DNA from: CBDFMR01 sp965249765
Lineage (GTDB): Bacteria; Bacteroidota; Bacteroidia; Chitinophagales; Saprospiraceae
DNA: 64,000 nt
Reading direction: 5' to 3'
NCBI GenBank assembly: GCA_965249765.1
Contig: CBDFMR010000005.1
Span: 1,984,001-2,048,000 of the forward strand
This document shows positions 36,081 to 44,017 of the stretch, piece after piece (the stretch's first letter is position 1; every line of letters begins with the position of its first letter). The notes under the pieces are model-generated. The model was not told where the DNA came from. It ran no database searches and saw only the letters and a list, made by a program, of their open reading frames with translations. Made by a program: the position numbers and the translations under genes.

Positions 36081-37544
36081 ATGAAAACTCGCAGTTATAC
36101 ATTCCCCATTTGGACACTTTTACTCTCCGCATTATTCCTTATTACCTCTTGCTCCCGTAATCCAGTAACTGGAAAAAGAGAGGTGATGTTGATGTCCGAG
36201 GGACAGGAAATATCTCTTGGAAATGAATCTGATCCACAGATTGTTGCCGCTTATGGTCTTTATCAAGATGATCAAATTCAAGCATTTATTAATAAGAAGG
36301 GACAGGAAATGGCAAAAATTTCCCATCGCCCCAATCTTAAATACGATTTTAAAGTTCTCGATTCTCCCGTGGTCAATGCCTTTGCTGTCCCGGGGGGCTA
36401 TGTATATTTCACTAGAGGTATTCTTGCCCATTTTAATAATGAAGCCGAGTTTGCAGGAGTTTTAGGTCATGAAATCGGTCACATCACGGCACGTCATAGT
36501 GCTAAGCAATACAGTAAACAGATGCTCGCTCAAGTTCTTTTTGTCGGTGGATTGATTGTTTCTGAAGACTTTAGAAACTGGGCTGATGTCGCAAGTCAAG
36601 GCATGGGTTTGTTGTTTCTGAAGTTTGGTAGGGATCATGAAAGCCAGTCTGATGAGCTTGGGGTGGAATATTCCACTAAGATAGGCTATGATGCACACGA
36701 GATGGCGGATTTCTTCAATGTGCTGGCACGGATGAGAGATCAAAGTGGTCAGTCGATACCAACATTCATGAGTACTCATCCTGATCCGGGTGACAGGTAT
36801 AATAAGGTAAACAAGATGGCAGATGAAAAGCAGAAAAGTATTCCTGCTGGCCAACTTAAAGTTAATAGAGATAGCTACCTAAGTATGATAGATGGTATTA
36901 TTTATGGAGAAGATCCTCGTCAAGGTTATGTAGAGAATAATGTTTTTTATCATCCGGAGTTGAAATTCCAGTATCCGGTACCCAGCTTATGGAAGACAGT
37001 TAATTCTCCTTCACAAGTGCAGATGACTCCTGAAGACGGAAAGGCACTCATGGTATTCACCCTAGCTCAGGGAACCAACCTACAGGATGCTGCACAAAAA
37101 GTCGTTAATGAGAATAAGCTAGCTGTTATTGAATCTAATAATACAACTGTAAATGGCTTTAGCGCCGTTGCAATTCTTGGTGATCAGACTCAGCAAAATC
37201 AGCAGGGCCAGTCTCAGACGTTACGAATCTTGACCTACTTGATCCAGTATGGAAGTAATATATATGTATTCCACGGTCTATCTGTAAAGCAAGATTTCAA
37301 TCGGTATTATAACACGTTTACATCCACAATGAAGGGGTTTAAAAAATTGACCGACCAGGCCAAGATTAATAAAAAGCCTACAAGAATTCACATTAAGACA
37401 ACTTCTAGAAGTGCGACATTGAGGAATCAACTACAGACCTTTGGAGCAAAATCGGTAGATCTTAATACGCTGTCATTGCTCAACGACATTAAACTGGATG
37501 CTACTGTGCCATCTGGCACAAAGATCAAGGTTTTTGGTGAATAA
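36081..37544 (+). CDS. M48-family metalloprotease lipoprotein (BepA/LoiP-like)
   Basis: 487 residues. A lipoprotein signal (LLSALFLITSC, lipid cysteine ~24) is followed by the M48 domain: zinc motif HEIGH at 130-134 and the third ligand in ESQSDEL (Glu187). The family marker NAFAVPGGYVYFTRG precedes it. The C-terminal third (~290-487) is a beta-rich extension with a terminal module (PTRIHIKTTSRSATLRNQL) not needed for catalysis. Expected role: periplasmic quality control of outer-membrane proteins. Monocistronic. Confidence 0.93.
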   Translation: MKTRSYTFPIWTLLLSALFLITSCSRNPVTGKREVMLMSEGQEISLGNESDPQIVAAYGLYQDDQIQAFINKKGQEMAKISHRPNLKYDFKVLDSPVVNAFAVPGGYVYFTRGILAHFNNEAEFAGVLGHEIGHITARHSAKQYSKQMLAQVLFVGGLIVSEDFRNWADVASQGMGLLFLKFGRDHESQSDELGVEYSTKIGYDAHEMADFFNVLARMRDQSGQSIPTFMSTHPDPGDRYNKVNKMADEKQKSIPAGQLKVNRDSYLSMIDGIIYGEDPRQGYVENNVFYHPELKFQYPVPSLWKTVNSPSQVQMTPEDGKALMVFTLAQGTNLQDAAQKVVNENKLAVIESNNTTVNGFSAVAILGDQTQQNQQGQSQTLRILTYLIQYGSNIYVFHGLSVKQDFNRYYNTFTSTMKGFKKLTDQAKINKKPTRIHIKTTSRSATLRNQLQTFGAKSVDLNTLSLLNDIKLDATVPSGTKIKVFGE

Positions 37545-38262
37545 AAACACATAGGAACCACTTGACTAAAAGTCAGTCTTTGCCATGGACTGGATATTTG
37601 AGCTTTCCTGGAAATGATGTTATATTTTCAGTAATATCTAGTATAAAACAGATAAGATGATTCTTCAAGTTTCAGAAAACTAAAACCTGATAGTTCACTC
37701 AGACGAGGCATGCGGATCCTGTATGTAAGTTCATTTTCAGTTATCCGAATATGATCAAAAACCATTGGATTCTTCAAACCTTCACTTCCCCCTCAATGCT
37801 CTAGTTTAATAGTTATTAGGATCAATAACTCCTAGAGTAAGACTGCAGCTACATTATTATGAATTGAAGACTTTTGTCATTACTATCAAAGTATAAAAGG
37901 GTGTTTTCCCCCAACAAATAAGGGTGTTTTTCCTTTTCTAATTTAAATTCCTTATAGCTAGATTGCAGTAATAATACTACTAGACTTATGAGTCATTCAA
38001 TAAATTCTAGATCTGATATAGGGTAAATATCGACTTTGTCAATAGGATAATATGTTAGCTGCAAAGATTATAACTATTATGGTTACTGTATACTTATATG
38101 TGGAAGTCGAAGGTTTGAAATGTGAACGAACTATATTTTTTAACACTTTGTAAACAAGGAGCTGTTATGTTAATAACTCGAATACAAAATAGAATGTACC
38201 GTCTGATTATTAACATACGAAAGGGCTTTTATCTCGCGATATTATCTGGCTTTTTTATTAAG
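37545..38262. other. AT-rich 0.7-kb region with no supported gene
   Basis: No convincing coding frame; a 70-codon GTG-start frame (38122-38334) has no recognisable features and ends inside the IS target duplication. A stem-loop at about 37800-37837 has nested arms (CTCTAG/CTAGAG outside, AGTTATT/AATAACT inside). The motif GGGTGTTTT occurs twice near 37900-37935. This may be the decayed left part of the cassette region to the right of the IS. Confidence 0.5.
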
Positions 38263-38355
38263 ATATATACAATCCCTGCTAGGTCAGAGCTCTTCAAAGA
38301 CCACCGAAATTTATACACACATCATCTCGATTAATAACAAAATAGTCATGAGTCC
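38263..38355. repeat. 93-bp target-site duplication, left copy (right copy 40181-40273)
   Basis: The sequence from ATATATACAATCCC to GAGTCC is repeated exactly outside both termini of the IS1634-like element, 93 bp in each copy. IS1634 of Mycoplasma mycoides is known to generate long target duplications of variable length; these copies fit that behaviour. Confidence 0.9.
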
Positions 38356-40180
38356 CTTGACTTTGACACTTGTATGAGAGAAATCGTCTGAAACCCTTGC
38401 AGGGTAAGGGTTTAGTTTTTTTATAGTGTAAATTGTATTGCGAAGACAGTTTGTTTTTCTAAGAAATTATTAATATAATGTAGTTATTATGGCTACAATT
38501 CGTATTGATAAAAAGAAGTCCGGACACTATATGAGTCTGATTCATTCCTATCGCGATGAAAACGGCGTTGCGCGAATGAAAACCCTAGCCAATTTGGGCA
38601 AGGCAGAGGACTATAACCCTGAGACACTTAAGAAAATGGGATCCAGGCTGTACGCTCTAGGGGGTGGCAATCCCTTAGACTTGATGGGTACTGAGGTGGA
38701 GGAAGTGGGCAGGTTCAATTTTGGTTATGTGCAATTAGTTGACAGCGTGCTGCACACATTTAAGCTGGACCAGGTCTTTGCCAGAATAAAAAGAAAGCAC
38801 CACCTGACCTTTGATTTATACGAAGCGGTGTTGCTGATGTTGGTCGAGCGCTTTAATGTTCCCAACAGTAAACTGGCTAATTATCACAATCAGGCTGAAT
38901 ATTACTCGGTACAAGACATAAAACTCCATTGGTTGTACCGTGCCTTGGATAAGCTGGACCAATATAGCCACGCCATACAGCAAAGTATATATATGACCGG
39001 TCGCAATTTATTCAATCAAAAATTAGATATTGTTTTTTATGATGTAACGACTTTTTATTTTGATAGTGATGTAGAACAAGAAAACACATTAAGAAAAAAG
39101 GGATACTCCAAGGATGGTAAAATAGGAAAGACTCAAGTGGTATTAGGAATGCTCATGGATCGTAACAAGCAACCGGTGGCCTATCATATATTCGAGGGAA
39201 ACACTGCCGAAGTCAAGACGATAAGTAAAATACTGGAACAGGTAAAAAAGCAATATAGTATCGACAAGGTCATCGTAGTAGCTGACCGAGCCATGTTATC
39301 AGAACAAAACATTGACCTGATCAGTGGGCAAATGGACTTTCCATTCATATTTGGTGAAAAGCTAAAAATGATGAAAACGCCCGCCAAAGAAGCATTGGTA
39401 GATAAGAGCCGCTATAACAATGAATGGGTGTATCAAAAAGATGGAAAACCAATAAAGCTAAAATACACTACACTAATGTACCAGGGACGGAAAGTGATCT
39501 GCACCTACAGTGAAAAAAGGGCACGCAAAGACCGTCATGAAAGAGAAAAACGCCTAATAAAGGCACAGTACTTCATGGACAACCCTTCCCAGTTAAAAAA
39601 GAAAGCCTCTTACCATTACTTGAACAAAACGGGCAAGGACAGCTACCAGCTCAACGAAAAAAAGATCAAGCAGGACCAAATGTACGATGGCTTTTTAGCC
39701 ATCAGTACCAATGTAGACAACTTGAGTGTTGTGCAAATATTAGATCAATACCGTCACTTATTTTTAATCGAACAAGGCTTTAGAACCATGAAAAGCATCT
39801 TGGAAGTCAGACCAATGTTTCATTGGACAGACAAAAGAATCCGCGGCCACATTGCTATGTGCTTTATGGCCTTGGCACTATTAAGACATGTCGAGATCAG
39901 ACTTGAGAAAAACAAAACACCGCTCTCAGAGCTTACCATTCTAAAAACACTCGACAGGATGCAGTCTAGCAAGATTACCCAAGATGGAAAGGACTTTTAC
40001 CTACGCAGTGCTATGGATTCAAACCAACAAGTACTGATAGATAAATTCAAATTGAAAAAAATCAAACCCCTCAATTACAACAGCCTGACAATCAGATAGT
40101 TATAGACAACGTATTGCGAAAACGAAAAACTTAACTGCTTGATAATCAAATGCTTATGGCTAAAACGTGTCAAAGTCAAG
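38356..40180 (+). mobile_element. Intact IS1634-like insertion sequence, copy B
   Basis: 1,825 bp bounded by inverted repeats CTTGACTTTGACAC (38356-38369) and GTGTCAAAGTCAAG (40167-40180). The 93-bp direct repeats lie immediately outside. It contains one uninterrupted transposase gene. A stand-alone copy of its right end is found at 2750-2823. The identical duplications suggest a recent insertion. Confidence 0.93.
38489..40099 (+). CDS. IS1634-family DDE transposase (copy B)
   Basis: 536 residues, ATG start. The N-terminus MATIRIDKKKSGHYMSLIHS is typical of the family. Catalytic residues are visible in KLDIVFYDVTTFYFDS (first D), KVIVVADRAMLSEQN (second D) and LIEQGFRTMKSILEVRP (E). The IRGHIAMCFMALALLRH block lies near the C-terminus. 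No lesions are seen, so the element should be active. Confidence 0.93.
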   Translation: MATIRIDKKKSGHYMSLIHSYRDENGVARMKTLANLGKAEDYNPETLKKMGSRLYALGGGNPLDLMGTEVEEVGRFNFGYVQLVDSVLHTFKLDQVFARIKRKHHLTFDLYEAVLLMLVERFNVPNSKLANYHNQAEYYSVQDIKLHWLYRALDKLDQYSHAIQQSIYMTGRNLFNQKLDIVFYDVTTFYFDSDVEQENTLRKKGYSKDGKIGKTQVVLGMLMDRNKQPVAYHIFEGNTAEVKTISKILEQVKKQYSIDKVIVVADRAMLSEQNIDLISGQMDFPFIFGEKLKMMKTPAKEALVDKSRYNNEWVYQKDGKPIKLKYTTLMYQGRKVICTYSEKRARKDRHEREKRLIKAQYFMDNPSQLKKKASYHYLNKTGKDSYQLNEKKIKQDQMYDGFLAISTNVDNLSVVQILDQYRHLFLIEQGFRTMKSILEVRPMFHWTDKRIRGHIAMCFMALALLRHVEIRLEKNKTPLSELTILKTLDRMQSSKITQDGKDFYLRSAMDSNQQVLIDKFKLKKIKPLNYNSLTIR

Positions 40181-40273
40181 ATATATACAATCCCTGCTAG
40201 GTCAGAGCTCTTCAAAGACCACCGAAATTTATACACACATCATCTCGATTAATAACAAAATAGTCATGAGTCC
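40181..40273. repeat. 93-bp target-site duplication, right copy
   Basis: Exact match to 38263-38355. It starts directly after the element's right inverted repeat. About 95 bp of plain sequence, including a small hairpin (CAACAAC 40329-40335 with GTTGTTG 40349-40355), separate it from the first cassette boundary at 40368. Confidence 0.9.
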
Positions 40274-40389
40274 GTTGGATAAAATTATAGAAAATGCTAA
40301 ATTAGACATGCATACATAATAGAAATAGCAACAACTCGATTATAGGAGGTTGTTGATATTCGAATGTGTTATGCCCAACCAGAAAAAAA

Positions 40390-41091
40390 ATGATAATGAA
40401 GAAATTGACCCTAATTATATTAGTAATATCATTCATTCAAACAATACATGCTCAAGAAGATACAGTTCAAAACAAATATGTTTTAGCAGGCTCAATGAAT
40501 TTTTTTATTCAAAATAATACATATCCTCTTTCAGGTTTGTCTATTAACTCCGGATTTGGGGGGATATATTCGAACAGTTTAGATGATACAAAGAATACAT
40601 TTTTTGCAATAACACCATCTATTGGTAAAGAGATAAATCCTAAATGGATGTTCGGGATACAACTTGATTATCGAATTAGTAAATATAGAGCAGATAATAT
40701 ATTGGTAGTTGGTCAATCAAATTCAGTTGATTTACAGAGAAATTCTAATCAAATTGGAGCAGGAATATTTTCAAGATTCACCCTAAATCCAGACAATAAA
40801 TTCAATTTATATTTTCAACCATACATAGCATATAATTTAGCTCAGGAAGAAGAAAATCAAAACTCTAGTATCACACAAGAAGAAAAAGCATATTTTGTAG
40901 AGTTAGGAATTGATGTAGGAATCTTATATAATATTAGTGAAAGAATGAGAGCAACCTTGAGAATTGGTGGCTTAAATTATGTCAAAGGAAAATGGGAAAT
41001 AGTCGATTCTGACACGGAAAAAGAATTTAGCTCTTTAGGAACAAGAGTAAATCTAGCAACAATATATTTTGGATTTGAATTTAGACTATAA
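40390..41091 (+). CDS. Outer-membrane beta-barrel protein (cassette 1)
   Basis: About 233 residues from ATG at 40390 (or the MKK at 40396); a further ATG at 40366 would place the cassette boundary inside the gene. A signal peptide (KKLTLIILVISFIQTIHAQ) is followed by alternating amphipathic strands and a terminal FGFEFRL, as in eight-stranded OMP-like barrels. Function unknown. The stop is 8 nt before the R'' region of attC1, a normal cassette layout. The start is 22 nt after the cassette boundary, so it probably depends on an upstream promoter. Confidence 0.8.
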   Translation: MIMKKLTLIILVISFIQTIHAQEDTVQNKYVLAGSMNFFIQNNTYPLSGLSINSGFGGIYSNSLDDTKNTFFAITPSIGKEINPKWMFGIQLDYRISKYRADNILVVGQSNSVDLQRNSNQIGAGIFSRFTLNPDNKFNLYFQPYIAYNLAQEEENQNSSITQEEKAYFVELGIDVGILYNISERMRATLRIGGLNYVKGKWEIVDSDTEKEFSSLGTRVNLATIYFGFEFRL

Positions 41092-41101
41092 AAAAAAGGC
41101 A

Positions 41102-41837
41102 GGGCATAATCGAGTAGATGGCCCCACCAGCGATAACTGATGGGGTGCACCTCTCACACCACCGTACATACGGGTCTCGTATACGGCGGTTCGAAGTCCC
41201 ATAATCTAGGGTGCTCTTTACACCACTCTAGAGTAGTTTGTACTTTAAGAAATGGCTATACTTATGTACTCCATATCGAATTTCCAAACGGATCTTCGTT
41301 CAGTCCTTCCCCAGTTGTGAGACCGTAGAGGGTATGGTATTAGCAATCCTCACTCGTTACTCTTGGTACTATGACCTCGGCTGACTTCTTGATCTATAGG
41401 AATACCGAACCTAATTCAAGACCTCCCCAGGTAAGGGCATTATTCTTTCAGTCAATACCTACTGGATCTACTACTATAACCTTTGGTATTCTTAGGGCAT
41501 TACAAAGGTGTGCTTGCTTACCCAGCTATAATAGCCTCTGTATCCAGTTCCTGTTCGTTAGGACTGACCTTTGTAGTCCTGCTTCCTTCAGACTAAGGGT
41601 CACCCCTATCGCCCTTGCAGCTTACTAATGCTTCCAGTTGTCAAACTGGCGCACAAGGGACTTTCACCCTCTAGAATATATAGCTATCTTGCGATAGCTG
41701 CCCATGCTGGGCACACACAAAGTGTATAGTCAATGGCGGTACTATACTTGATTTCAATGTTTTAGCATTTATCAAATGTGGTGCTAAACCGACAGTTGAG
41801 TACTTCAAAATCCGCCACTAACCATACACAAACCGTT
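41102..41837 (+). other. attC1, split by a group II intron
   Basis: Without the intron the site reads GGGCATA-AC at the left (41102-41108 joined to 41717-41718). It continues with an 18-nt arm (41722-41739) facing a complementary arm (41812-41829) with three mismatches, about 72 nt of further foldable sequence between them, and a right GTT at 41835-41837. Total length without intron is ~128 bp, like Vibrio VCR-type sites. The inner loop contains a further TTTAGCA/TGCTAAA pair. Confidence 0.8.
41109..41716 (-). ncRNA. ORF-less group II intron (group IIC-attC-like) inserted antisense in attC1
   Basis: The minus-strand transcript starts GTGTGCCCAGCATGGGC, shows the conserved domain I run GGGTGAAAGTCCC and ends CTACTCGAT. 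Domain V is recognisable at 41159-41189: an 8-bp lower stem starting CCGCC (a CGC triad), a 2-nt bulge and a 4-bp upper stem. There is no reverse-transcriptase ORF in the 608 nt, so it would need a maturase in trans. Exact removal restores GGGCATAACAAAG, the R'' box. Insertion antisense to cassettes at the R'' AAC is the known habit of group IIC-attC introns. Confidence 0.8.
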
Positions 41838-41875
41838 CTCATCCATTAAAAAGAAAAGATATGGAAATATAAAAA

Positions 41876-42247
41876 ATGAGTCAAATACAAAAAAGACAAC
41901 ATTACTACTTCAAAGGTCGAGATTTAGCGGAGAGTGGAGAAACAACTAAGGCAATAGAGGTCTACAAGATCTATTGTACAGTTTTGGCGAAAGTAGACCA
42001 ACATATTCCCTAATTATGGATTTCGAATATGTATAAAGATTTAGGCAATGAAAATGAAAGTCTAAAGCATTTAGAGAAATAGGCTATTGGCTGTAGCGAT
42101 CCAAAAGCTGCGGAAGTCTATAAAGATTGTGGTGATGGTTATTCGAATTTAGGAATAGTTGACAAGGCAATATTTAATTATAAGTTGTCTTTGGGAAAGA
42201 ATCCAAAGTCACCTGTGAAATCAAAAATACAATCACTTCAAAAATGA
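41876..42247 (+). pseudogene. TPR-repeat protein gene with two in-frame stops (cassette 2)
   Basis: From ATG at 41876 the frame gives SQIQKRQHYYFKGRDLAESG and TKAIEVYKIY, a TPR helix pair. An in-frame TAA (42011-42013) and TAG (42080-42082) interrupt it, and the frame continues with AAEVYKDCGDGYSNLGIVDKA, another TPR, to TGA at 42245-42247. No frameshift is needed. The last codon overlaps the ATG of the exonuclease gene (ATGA), so the pair was once translationally coupled. Confidence 0.8.
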
Positions 42248-43269
42248 ATTTTATTGCAATAGACTTTGAAACTGCAAATTCGAATAGAGGTAGTGCATGT
42301 GAAATTGGCATTGCTAAGGTCGTTGATTTTAAAATTGTTGATAAGCGATCGTATCTCATTAAGCCCAAAGAAAATTACTTTGACTGGTATAACACTCAAC
42401 TACATGGCATAAACGAAGAAACTGTTGAGAATGAACCCGAATTTGATGAGATATATAATGAACTTAGTGATGACTTTATGACTTTTCCAATTGTTGCTCA
42501 TAATGCAGCATTCGATATCAGTGTACTGAGAAACACATTAGATCAATATGATATAGATTACCCAACAACAATGTACAGCTGCACTTATCAAATGGCAAGA
42601 GAACATCTTCCAGACCTATTTTCACTCAGGCTGGATGCTGTGTGCGGCCACTATGATATTCCATTGGTTCATCATAGAGCACTACCTGATGCAATTGCTT
42701 GCGCCGAATTGGCAATAAGGATTTTCAAGGAGCGAAATGTTCAAGCATTTAGTGATATAGAGAATCAGTTCAATCTAAGACTGGGTTCCCTATTTAAAGG
42801 AGGATATAAAGGGTCATTAAAAAGATCAAGCCAAAGTGTATACAAGATTTCAGATATAATATATGACCCAACAAAAGTAGATAAGAATAACATCTTTTAC
42901 GGAAGAACGGTTTGTTTTACTGGAACATTACACTCTATGGTTAGAGATGATGCACAAAGAATGATTCTTGAAATAGGGGGAAATGTAAGTAAAGGAGTTA
43001 CTAAAGAAACGAATTATCTTGTTGTAGGCGAACAAGATTATAAACAGTATGGAGACGGTTTCAAAAGTTCCAAAATGAAGAAAGCTGAGAAATATCTAAT
43101 GAACGAACAAGAGATTGAACTAATAACAGAAAATCAGTTTCTTGAAATGAAGGGGAATGAAAAACGGATGAGAACAAGCCGTGACCACGATCATGCTTCC
43201 TTCGTCAGCACGACGGATGTCGCAGAACCGTTAGGCGCAATTGAAGTTCCTGACAAAACCGAAAACTAA
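42244..43269 (+). CDS. DEDDh 3'-5' exonuclease fused to a BRCT domain (cassette 2)
   Basis: 341 residues. Residues 1-165 are a DnaQ-like exonuclease: MNFIAIDFETAN (first D and E), PIVAHNAAFDISVLR (second D) and HHRALPDAIACAEL (the H and last D). Residues ~215-300 form a BRCT domain (FYGRTVCFTGTLHSMVRDDAQRMI, then GTK-like KGVTKETNYLVVG). Such fusions are annotated as DNA polymerase III epsilon-like proteins of unknown role. The last ~35 residues are encoded by attC2 and the first bases of cassette 3, so the tail depends on which cassette follows. DNA repair or defence is possible but inferred. Confidence 0.9.
   Translation: MNFIAIDFETANSNRGSACEIGIAKVVDFKIVDKRSYLIKPKENYFDWYNTQLHGINEETVENEPEFDEIYNELSDDFMTFPIVAHNAAFDISVLRNTLDQYDIDYPTTMYSCTYQMAREHLPDLFSLRLDAVCGHYDIPLVHHRALPDAIACAELAIRIFKERNVQAFSDIENQFNLRLGSLFKGGYKGSLKRSSQSVYKISDIIYDPTKVDKNNIFYGRTVCFTGTLHSMVRDDAQRMILEIGGNVSKGVTKETNYLVVGEQDYKQYGDGFKSSKMKKAEKYLMNEQEIELITENQFLEMKGNEKRMRTSRDHDHASFVSTTDVAEPLGAIEVPDKTEN
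43166..43238 (+). other. attC2 recombination site
   Basis: 73 bp from R'' GGATGAGAAC (43166-43175) to R' GTTAGGCGC (43230-43238). The inner arms GCCGTG and CACGACGG can pair with an extrahelical insertion, as in real attC sites. The site overlaps the 3' end of the exonuclease ORF. GTTAGGC is the classical R' consensus GTTRRRY. Confidence 0.8.
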
Positions 43270-43287
43270 AACATAAAAATTAATAAA

Positions 43288-43849
43288 ATGAAAAAAAATC
43301 TACAAATTACAATTGCAATCCTCCTTATTACTTTCTGTATTTCTTGTTCAACTAATAAGCAAATTGTATCGGAATTGAAAAATGAATAGTCAAACGGAAT
43401 TGAAAAATGAGAATAGTCAAACAATTCCTGACAATAATGAAGGATTAAATTCTACATTGAAACATATTGCCTATTTTGACAAGGACTCTTTAAATAGACT
43501 AGAGGTCGTTAAAAAGCTTAAAGACGAAGAAGTCTTAAAATACATAGCATATTTTGATTCGTGCGCTACTGTCAGAAAACTAGCAACAGAAAAAATTAGT
43601 AAAGAAGATTTCCTTAAACACATAGCATACTTTGACAAAGATGAAGAGATTAGATACATTGCAACCAATAAAATAAGTAGTGAATCCTTTCTCAAACATA
43701 TCGCTTACTTTGATAAGTCTTCTAATATTAGACAATTAGCAACAAGCAAAATTGAATCGTTGGACATTCTCTCTCATATTGCTAAATTCGATAAAAATCA
43801 AGAAGTTAAGAGAACTGCAATTGCTATCTTGACCAAAATAAAAGAATAA
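43288..43849 (+). pseudogene. HEAT-like-repeat lipoprotein, signal peptide detached by a 2-nt shift (cassette 3)
   Basis: A 33-codon frame (43288-43389) encodes a lipoprotein signal (LQITIAILLITFCISCS). The main frame starts at ATG 43382 and encodes 155 residues with five ~25-31-residue repeats centred on HIAYFDK, helical and HEAT-like. The join falls in a tandem duplication: CGGAATTGAAAAATGA(GA)ATAGTCAAA, first copy 25 nt, second 27 nt. Restoring the missing GA fuses signal and repeats into one lipoprotein. Either a lesion or a switchable export state. The stop is 6 nt before the R'' box GCGCCTAA. Confidence 0.7.
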
Positions 43850-43854
43850 CAAAA

Positions 43855-44017
43855 GCGCCTAATCGAGTAGACGGCCCCACCAACTGTCGTTGATGGGGTG
43901 CGCCTCTCACACCACCGTACGTACGGTTCTCGTATACGGCGGTTCGAAGTCCCATAATCTAGGGTGCTCTTTACACCACTCTAGAGTAGTTTGTACTTTA
44001 AGAAATGGCTATACTTA
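43855..44017 (-). ncRNA. 3' fragment of a group II intron in the R'' box of attC3
   Basis: GCGCCTA (43855-43861), the R'' of the third attC, is followed by about 156 bp closely matching 41109-41265, i.e. domains V and VI and a little upstream of the 608-nt intron (domain V at 43912-43942). Homology ends at 44017, where lptE begins. The 5' part of the intron and the rest of attC3 are missing. Both a 5'-truncated insertion and a later deletion could explain it. Fragment only, no activity expected. Confidence 0.8.

Larger units (their letters stand above)
40368..44017 (+). other. Cassette array resembling an integron cluster of attC sites without integrase (CALIN)
   Basis: Three consecutive segments each start with GTT plus a specific word and end in the reverse complement of that word plus AAC. 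Cassette 1 (40369-41835): TTATGCCC and GGGCATAA. Cassette 2 (41836-43230): TTCTCATCC and GGATGAGAA. Cassette 3 (from 43231): TTAGGCGC and GCGCCTAA. In integron cassettes the R'' box of attC pairs with the R' half that becomes the cassette's 5' end after insertion, and GTT/AAC are the invariant bases. All cassette genes point the same way. Group II intron sequence interrupts two R'' boxes. No tyrosine recombinase is visible in the window. The array lies next to lptE. Confidence 0.8.

Noticed and set aside
38122..38334. A 70-codon GTG-start ORF left of the IS1634-like element
   Set aside because: No family similarity; it ends inside the 93-bp duplication. I considered it as a small upstream cassette ORF but found no matching terminal word pair.
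40248..40368. A further attC or attI site left of cassette 1
   Set aside because: There is an AATAACAAA-like motif and a small hairpin (40329-40355), but the arms do not form a convincing attC and no complementary box was found.
41140..41628. Two ORFs of 62 and 85 codons in the intron region
   Set aside because: They lie antisense to structured intron RNA; the conserved features are RNA motifs, not protein.
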